From assembly GCA_947462335.1 (NCBI GenBank), contig OX381721.1, forward strand, positions 4,712,001-4,776,000: DNA of 64,000 nt. Reading direction: 5' to 3'. The notes under the pieces were generated by a model. It was not told where the DNA came from. It saw nothing but the letters and a program-made list of their open reading frames with translations, and did not search any database. Positions 56,663 through 64,000 of this stretch are shown here, piece after piece. Each line of letters opens with the position of its first letter. Position 1 is the first letter of the stretch. The translations under genes and the position numbers were made by a program. The DNA is from Harmothoe impar (Eukaryota; Annelida; Polychaeta; Phyllodocida; Polynoidae).

Positions 56663-59259
56663 CTGGATGTAGACGGGCATTAACTGCAGCACTGTTATCC
56701 CCCAGACATAAAGGTTAGCTGGGTCTGACATGGGTATATTTTATATGAAGTGTAGATATTAGCGTATGAAGCTTTGGGGAGATAAAAAAAAGAAACCATC
56801 CCCTTCACTGAAACAATAGTAATACGTCTGCTTCCTTTCAAGGGGTGCATGTGGGCCCAGTCTGGCAGTGTGAAATATTTTCTTGAGGAAAAACACTCCC
56901 CCCCCTGCTTTGAGCTGGATTCATAACTCCCTCAGTGACTCTGTCACTATGGAAGGGAGTTAGACATTTGGGTGGTTGAGGGTGAGGGAAATTCACCAAA
57001 GAAGTGTACCGCTCCAATTTGTGAAAGCTTTAGTTGGGGCAAGGTGTGTAGTGGTCTGGTCAATTCATAGCCACACCATTTGTGAGATTATTATGGGCAG
57101 GGTAAGAAAGATGATTGCTTAAAGTGCCTGTTCATAATTTAAGCCAGAGGCAAGGGATGACATCACCAGGAGGTTAAGGAAGCCTAATTAATGTCAAGGA
57201 AGGTATGTAGGAGCACGAGGTAGAGCAAGCTGTATGATAGGGGTTAAATCATCACTACTCTTAGAACAAATATTTATCTCACTCCACTTTTTTAAACTAT
57301 TTCAAGATTTTTTAAATTCCAGCTTTCCATGCAGACAAAGTTTTGAATTCAAATGATAACCTCCCATGGTCATAGGATGATTAAGAAACCCTCCTACCTA
57401 CTGCAAATCTGTAAAAGAAGGGAAAAAATCAGACCTTAATTTAAATAACTATAAATGAAAGGCCACAATACATGGCTCCTAACTGAGTATGTGTGAAGGA
57501 CTAGTTTTATGCTTCTTTGTTTGAATAAAATGTTTAGTGTCAAAATCCAAGAAAACTCCACTGGGATTACCTTTGTCAAAGGCAAGATAATTGATTCAAA
57601 TTAAATTAGTTCTGGTTTTATAAAACACAGTTGGTGGATGAGACACAGTCATGATTCATTACATTTTTTACGATAATAATGAAGGTATTTCTCCTTTTCC
57701 TCAGCCACATGAGTGAGTCCTCATGTCATATTCAGTGCAGTGCGGCTCACTGATAATCAGATAATGGCGCTTTTCAGAGAGTTAAAAATCCCTTTGGCCG
57801 ACAGCTAATGTTTTATTCTAGTTTTATTATGATTATCGAAATGAGTAAATATGTTATTGCATTTCAGTGAATGGTATTAACTGAAGCAGCTGCATACTTG
57901 GAAAACCCTTTCTATGTTGCAGGGGGTTTTATGAATTCTGGTTGACAATGCAACGTTACAGGAAAGTACTTGCTTTATGCTAGTTGAAAGGGGTGTATGG
58001 ACACACTTGAGATTTGACACAGAAATACACAGGCTCCGGCCTTTCAGCAATAAACCAGCAAATAACCAGAGTAGTTGAGAGAGGATGCTGCCGTGTACTA
58101 CAAGGGGAAGCCAGTATAATGGTAAGGCTTTATTTGACCATAGGGATCATCTCTGACTTGGAACAGTGATAAAACCAGCACTAATTCTGGAGTAACTCAG
58201 ACCAAAACTTGCTAGCGCTGCAAACTCTCATCAGCATTAAGAGAAGGACAACTTAACTCTTGGCACAGCATTCCTCAAGAAAAGGTTTATTTGCAACCTT
58301 CTTCTCTTAAAACAGAAATATCATTAACCTCATTGATATCAGCAAGGCCAATACATAATGATGATTACCAAATTGAAAAAAAAACACATCTGAATTCCCT
58401 GAATTACCTTGCATTACCATCTTGTGTATACTAGCAATCCACAATTGAGTCGAACTTGTTTTCTTAGACTTGCCATCTTAGTCCTCATAGTGTCACAATA
58501 TACTTTATGGGCATGGATGGGGTTTCATAAAGGTGTTTTTATGTGCCTGTTATTGTCAGTACTATGTGTAGTGATGAGGATATACACACCCTGAAGTCTA
58601 TTAATAGCATCACCATCATTTATGTGTTATAGAGTGTCATTAACTGCATGGTAGCCCACCTTATTGCTACCAAGGTCATAACTAGAGTCAGTCAAGGTGG
58701 GGTGTTAAACCAGGATGTACCAACTAGTAACATATAGCCAGGAGTCTGACAAGCAGCTTTCAGTAAGTGCCCTTGATTACCTTTTTACAACTTGTATCAT
58801 GAGTGCAGTGTCCGTATGCTGTCTACAGAATTAGGTATAATCAATCTTCCTTTCAGATTTAATACATCGGAAATAGTAAGGAATCTTTACCCTTGATTAG
58901 TTTAGTTACTGTTAGCAGCCATGTGACATTCTGTCAGCTAATCAGAGCCCTTCACCTGAGGGCAAACATTGCCTCCAATGAAGGCAATCCACAAGGGATG
59001 AGAACTGGTTTGTCAAATGACTTGCCTTGGAGACTAAACTGAATAAGTCCCCTAATGGGATGGTATATATGTACACATTCTAAAAGAGAAATTAGTTTGT
59101 AGTTCTTCCTCGAGTTTTCTTGAAATAGTCTGTTTCACACCTGGTCTGTCAATTTCATGACATCCTGATAATCAGCACCTCAAGGATCGGAACATTTTTT
59201 CAATCTTTTTATAGCTTTTTACAATCAATATTCATAAAAATGCTTGAAGAATAAACAGC
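56663..59259. other. No supported gene
   Basis: Unique AT-rich sequence; no repeat family of the left half is recognised and no splice-supported frame is seen. Confidence 0.3.
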
Positions 59260-59600
59260 TTGAATTACAAAAAAATGTAACACATCATGAAAGCCATTTT
59301 ATCTGTCCCTTTTATCCGGCTAATTATTAATAATGACTATTATTCAAAAGGCCTACTTCCCTAATGGCAGCTCCCAGCGCGGAGAAGTGAATGGGTCACC
59401 GGGTGAAACTGATCATGAAATGCTCCAAATTATTCATACGAAACAAAATAACACCAATTATTCATAATGGGTTTCTGAACTCATTTTAATAATGATAACC
59501 ATTCAAATTCATTAATATTTATCCGATGAGAATGAGATGAATTCTTTAATGGTTGATTACCTTACTTTATTAAATGATTAATTTGGATTCACAAGCATCC
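59260..59600. promoter_or_regulatory. ATTA/TAAT-dense block, possible enhancer
   Basis: The stretch holds many homeodomain-type cores (GCTAATTATTAATAATGAC, ACCAATTATTCATAATGGG, ATTAATTTGG) around one GC-rich island (CAGCTCCCAGCGCGGAG). It is not a simple repeat. Dense mixed TAAT sites are common in developmental enhancers; the call is inference from composition only. Confidence 0.25.
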
Positions 59601-61065
59601 TAACACCTTGGCACCCTGGGATGTTCGTAAGCTGCACAACAGGTTCTTAGGTAGCTCCACAATAGTTAATTTGAATTTTAAACAACCCTGAAAAAAAGGT
59701 GTGCCCAATTCTTATGGGGATTGACAGAATTCCTCCGATGCAAAAATGGACAACAACAATTAGATTTGGTGTTCTATATTTTAAGTTATTTGCACAGACC
59801 TCAGAGCAGAAATGTTTATTGTTGGTGATTCAATTGAATTGTGACTACCGCCCATTAGGCTTTGAATGATTTGTTGTTTTTTTCCTACTCTGGCACATTT
59901 ATTTTCGAAGTGACTTTACTCGACAGTGAAGCATTAGAACCAATGACAAAGAGCAAGTGACATGATTATTTTCTTTTATGAAAGAATCAATGCCCTTTAG
60001 CTCCCCCAAATGGGCCAATAGGAGTGAACATGTGTCTTCATTCATGTTTTCCAAAATACACTTTCAGAAAGAATCTTTGAGGCAAATCCATCACAATTAG
60101 GGATTAAATGCAAACACTAGAAATATCTGTGACCACAATGCTTGTGATCCATCCCCATTCATTAAAGCATGCCCGTGAATGTGGAAGTGTGTGTACCAGT
60201 CCATTGATAGATTTAAGAGGTGTCAGTAATGTCTATCCCTGTCTGTTTATTCTTTGCTATTCCCCAGTTATAGCACATATATATACCAAAATGATTTAAT
60301 GTTCTAGAATGACTACAGATGCTTTACTATCTAGAGCTAAGGAGCTTACTGTTCATTATCCCTATAACTAACCTGGGAGTGCTACTACACACTAATACCT
60401 AAAGCATTCTGACTACCAGAGCTTCAAGGAACTGCACCAACCGCTCAAATGCAAATTAAAGACTTTGAAGGCAGTACATGTGCCAATGTGTCCTTGTAAA
60501 AAAATTAATTCAAAAGCTACTGTACTTTCCTACTTGATCAAATCTCCAAGGTTCACAAGAACATTGCCGGATAGTATACCCTGTGTTTGGATACAAAGGC
60601 CACTGTATGTCTCTTCGACAAATTACATCCAACTCCTCCACCCAGGATCCCAGCTTTGTATGGTAATTTGATCCACCCGGGAAGAGTAACTTTGATGTCA
60701 GCCACATTCCCAGTCCCGCAGGGGATATTCATAAGGAAGCAACTACACTGGATTCCTGCCCAATGGTATTGGTTAGGGCTAGCTTAGTCCTTAATGATAA
60801 CAGTTAGGGTAAGGTTTATAGGGTTAGCTATCTTAAGAACCATTAACCCTCAACCGTGATAAAAGGTTAAGATCTTCAACTACAACACAGCGCAGGATCA
60901 ACTTCACTATCAACAGGATACTACTACCTCTCAATTATAGATAAATATTTGAGCCATTCATCTTAAGCGACAAGACTATGAATGAACAGGGCAAGGACAC
61001 TACGTACCTCAGATGGTCTATCTCCCTCTGATATTTATAGATGATTGAATATCAGTTTCATAAAT
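59601..61065. other. No supported gene
   Basis: Unique sequence; the short open frames overlap each other on both strands and have no domain. Confidence 0.3.
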
Positions 61066-61310
61066 AGGGAGCTGTCATTTTTTAACAATATGGGGGTTTG
61101 TGAATTCGGGGGGGGAAACCAAAAAATAAAGACCCCTTAAAGGGGGGAACCCATACATTTGTACCTGTTTTGGGAAAAAAAAAAACATTATATAACTCTA
61201 AGGGGTCAGCCACGCTCAACTTCAACCTGCTTGGGGGGGGGGGGGACCCAGAACATTTCGAGCCTTTCAATGGGGGGGGTGGGGGGGGGGTGGGGGGGGG
61301 GGGTTGAATG
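61066..61310. mobile_element. Poly-G foldback family, one-ended copy
   Basis: It begins AGGGAGCTGTCATTTTTTAAC and contains AAGGGGTCAGCCACGCTCAA as in 20668, then long G runs (61236, 61273-61310). The expected right inverted end is not visible. Confidence 0.5.
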
Positions 61311-62725
61311 CCCTTTGAAAAAGCCATTGTCCAATGATAAGATGAGCAATGCAAAACTAATAATGTATAGTGAATAAAAGTACATATCCAAGTGGGCACT
61401 TTTGAATCAATATAAAAAAGAAGTTTGCCAATGCCGAGTCAATATTGATTTAACCTGAGCATATTTGAATTTTCTACAAAATTCTAAATCTTACTTCATT
61501 AATTGTATTCCAAACACTGTAAAAGCATAGTATTAAGAGAATATAGGTTAAGTAAATGTCAATTTGTGCATACTCATAGGTCACAAAGTTATCAAATGTC
61601 CCCCAACCGATGGATTTTCGATGGAGGGAATAATATGCATGCCTTTATTCCAAAATGACCATATCTTGGACAAAAAATATAATTAGAGAGAATTCGGAGG
61701 ACATTCGGGGGAATGTAACAGATGTGATATCAAATATATGACAAATGAACATTCTGACGAATCGTTAGAGAAATCTTTTTTTCCCACAACCTTAATGCTG
61801 AGCAGTATTTTGGGCTCACTGGGTATGTGGCTTTAAGACTCTAACAGGTTCTTCATCCAATTACCAGACGTTGAGAGTGTAGGTAGCAGAGGCTATAGAC
61901 AGGCAGGTGAGGGACATGACTGTGTAACATGGACACTAATGAGGAAAGGCAGCAACACAGGCAATGTACAATAAACAGGCACATATCTTACCCTCAAGGC
62001 CTGGTTTACTCTGGAGTGAGATGTATTGGAAAAGAGTATAAGTTATTGTGTAGATTCATTTTCCCTGATGACCAGATGTTAAGGGTTCATGAAGGCTGGC
62101 AAGTTTGCTAGGGGACAGTCCTGGGGGTTAGTTGTCCTCAGGCCAGTTATCAGGTTGGCTTTGGCTTTAGTTAAAGGGACTCGCTACTTGTCGCACGATT
62201 ACCGATGTTCTTTAGACTTTTGCATATAACTCAGGATTATGTTTGTTTGATTTATCATCTAATAGAAAATCAAAAGAAATTGCCATGTCGCAGTACTAAC
62301 TTTCATGATACGGCCATTTGAGCAAAGGAGCACCTTAACTAAAGAAATGAATAGGAAAACGGCATTTTCACATTATCTGTCATGGATAATCCTCTTCTTC
62401 TATTGATATTGCAACCAAACCTTGGGAATGTATAATGGACACCTATACAAAGATTTTATGACCAATAAAACAGGGGGTCACGGATGAAATGAGAAAGGCA
62501 TGATTTTTGGAAAAATATTTCTTTGGCCTTAACTATAGGATCCTATGGGTGTCCTAGCAGTTAATATGTGTGAACAATGGAGGTATACTTTCAGAATAGC
62601 AAATACAAATAGTTGATTTAGGGAAAGTGGTCTATGTAGGAATATGAATATAGCTTAAAGAATACTTTTCATGAGCTTCAATTTTTGCCGCCAGGTGGCT
62701 TCTGTGTAGGAACCAGCAATTCCCT
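61311..62725. other. No supported gene
   Basis: Unique sequence, nothing recognised. Confidence 0.3.
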
Positions 62726-62921
62726 TCAACTGTGTCTCCCACATGGCTCTGGTAAAAATGGAGTGTCAAACAGCTATTCACCCTGCTTGTATCCAGGGTC
62801 ACCTTGATTTGACACTGATAGTACAGAATGAACTCAAGTCGACCCTTCATATTAAAGTATATTAGAGTAATCACTGGTTCAACTTTCTATTTTACCAGAG
62901 CCACATTTGAGACACAGTTGA
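62726..62921. mobile_element. Short foldback element, about 30 bp arms
   Basis: TCAACTGTGTCTCCCACATG followed by GCTCTGGTAAAA is matched by the inverse TTTTACCAGAGCCACAT and TGAGACACAGTTGA. The spacer of about 135 bases is open on the minus strand but has no domain. Confidence 0.6.
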
Positions 62922-64000
62922 CATCTTTACTTTTTTCTGTGTATATACAAGGATAGCTCAGAGATCACTCATAAAATAGATCCTCCTGATGCTACTGCAT
63001 CCAACAGGGAATTCTTATCCATGCCTCTTTGCCACCGATGTGAAGAATAAGATCGGCTTTGGCTCTGTTTTTTTAAGGAGGTAAGGTGGGACAGAAGAAG
63101 AGTGTCAATGGCCATTCTGGGCTTCAGGCTTTCAGGAATGGCTCAATGATCAACTATAAACTACATGTATGTGCGTATGTTTGTATGTGAACCTTTAGCA
63201 GGGAACAGAATGTAGAGCCCGTTTTAGATTGCGCAGAAAACTTAGTCATTTCAGTGGCCAGGAATCAAAGCACAGACCTTTCAAACTGGTAAAAAGCACG
63301 CTAACCGGTAATCTACCAACCTGTGTCTGACTGTTCTCCACTCCCTACATTACTTGATCGGTTAGGAGGGTAGCAGTGACTTTTCAGGCCTATTACTTGG
63401 ACACAAGGTATTACTGATCCCCTACACTTGTATCCGTACCAGCCATGTAAGATTCCCTTGGCATAGTTATAGTTTTCAACAGTGTTTCAAAACAATGAAT
63501 CACACATTACGCTTTCAATACACTTCTACATAATATTATGTTTTAGTCATACTGTTTACATGTATGTATACTGCCACTATCCTGAGCCCCATGCTAACCG
63601 AGCGGTAAGTCTGCAATCAAATTATTTTCAAGGCAAGTCATTTTCTGTTACTTGATTGTAGATGATACTTTCTAGCTTGCCAGGAGGTATAGTTGTTTTA
63701 CACCATCATCATCATGTCCTATCCACATGCATATGTGATACAATAAGTATTTTGCAAAGGATACTGATACCTTGTTCCCCGCTAAGCCAGAGGACTTTCA
63801 GCCATCATCCTTCCTGAAAACAATTACCTGCACAGAAGGAGACCGGAAGTATGGCCATTACCCCCCTGCTGGGACTCAGTCAGGCACTCTGGGAACTGTT
63901 ACAAGCGTAACATCATAGTGTAAAAAGACGGTGTAACAAAATACTCTTTTTTACACTGTTTTTCAAGGGGGTGTTACAAAACAAAAGTAATGGTCTTTTA
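62922..64000. other. No supported gene; one tRNA-like piece
   Basis: On the minus strand at 63321-63256, GGTTGGTAGATTACCGG (A-box-like) and GTGCTTTGATTCCTGG (B-box-like) are correctly ordered, about 30 bases apart, as in a tRNA-derived SINE. ACCGGAAGT occurs at about 63841. Nothing else is recognised. Confidence 0.3.

Noticed and set aside
58409..58594. Hydrophobic 61-residue plus-strand frame resembling a membrane peptide
   Set aside because: AT-rich chance frame with no splice or promoter context.

Overview
This is a stretch of an animal nuclear genome, most probably from a marine invertebrate. The genes are split by GT-AG introns, coding sequence is sparse, and the intergenic and intronic DNA is packed with non-LTR retrotransposons, short foldback (MITE-like) elements, minisatellites and satellites. 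Nothing looks prokaryotic, organellar or viral. I cannot fix the phylum from sequence alone.

Layout. At 1-101 (minus strand) is the N-terminal coding start of a host gene that runs off the window, with ETS-type sites just upstream. A 1.34 kb inverted-repeat element lies at 1631-2971, with a second copy at 41259-42611. From about 10462 down to about 4240 (minus strand) lies a nearly complete LINE. Its ORF1 (8736-10328) joins a coiled coil and an L1-ORF1-like RNA-binding region to an apparently intact NADAR (YbiA-like) domain; its ORF2 (endonuclease plus reverse transcriptase) carries one frameshift. A broken gag-like gene with a zinc knuckle follows at 11088-12300.

The best-supported host gene is at 15077-22162 (plus strand). 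Nine exons join in frame to encode a 477-residue secreted protein with two tandem phosphatidylethanolamine-binding-protein (PEBP) domains whose ligand-site motifs are degenerate. Its introns hold several foldback elements and a duplication of the end of exon 8.

From 22.2 to 32 kb there is no convincing gene, only dispersed repeats, homopolymer G/C runs and minisatellites. From 32.2 to 44.1 kb a second LINE, of a different family, is cut into three pieces by two insertion complexes (35.1-36.4 kb and 37.5-43.0 kb). The second complex contains a polypurine array, a hairpin satellite and the second copy of the 1.34 kb element. At 45.2-46.2 kb is a satellite with a 146 bp period; its units carry an RFX X-box-like palindrome, perfect in four of seven. 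Two long hairpins follow at 46.3-46.5 kb.

From about 46.6 kb to the end the DNA is mostly unique, AT-rich and poor in recognisable repeats. It has only two weak minus-strand exon candidates (55.5 and 56.3-56.7 kb) and an ATTA-rich block near 59.3-59.6 kb that could be regulatory.

The most interesting items are the NADAR-bearing LINE ORF1, the secreted tandem-PEBP gene, and the 146 bp X-box satellite.
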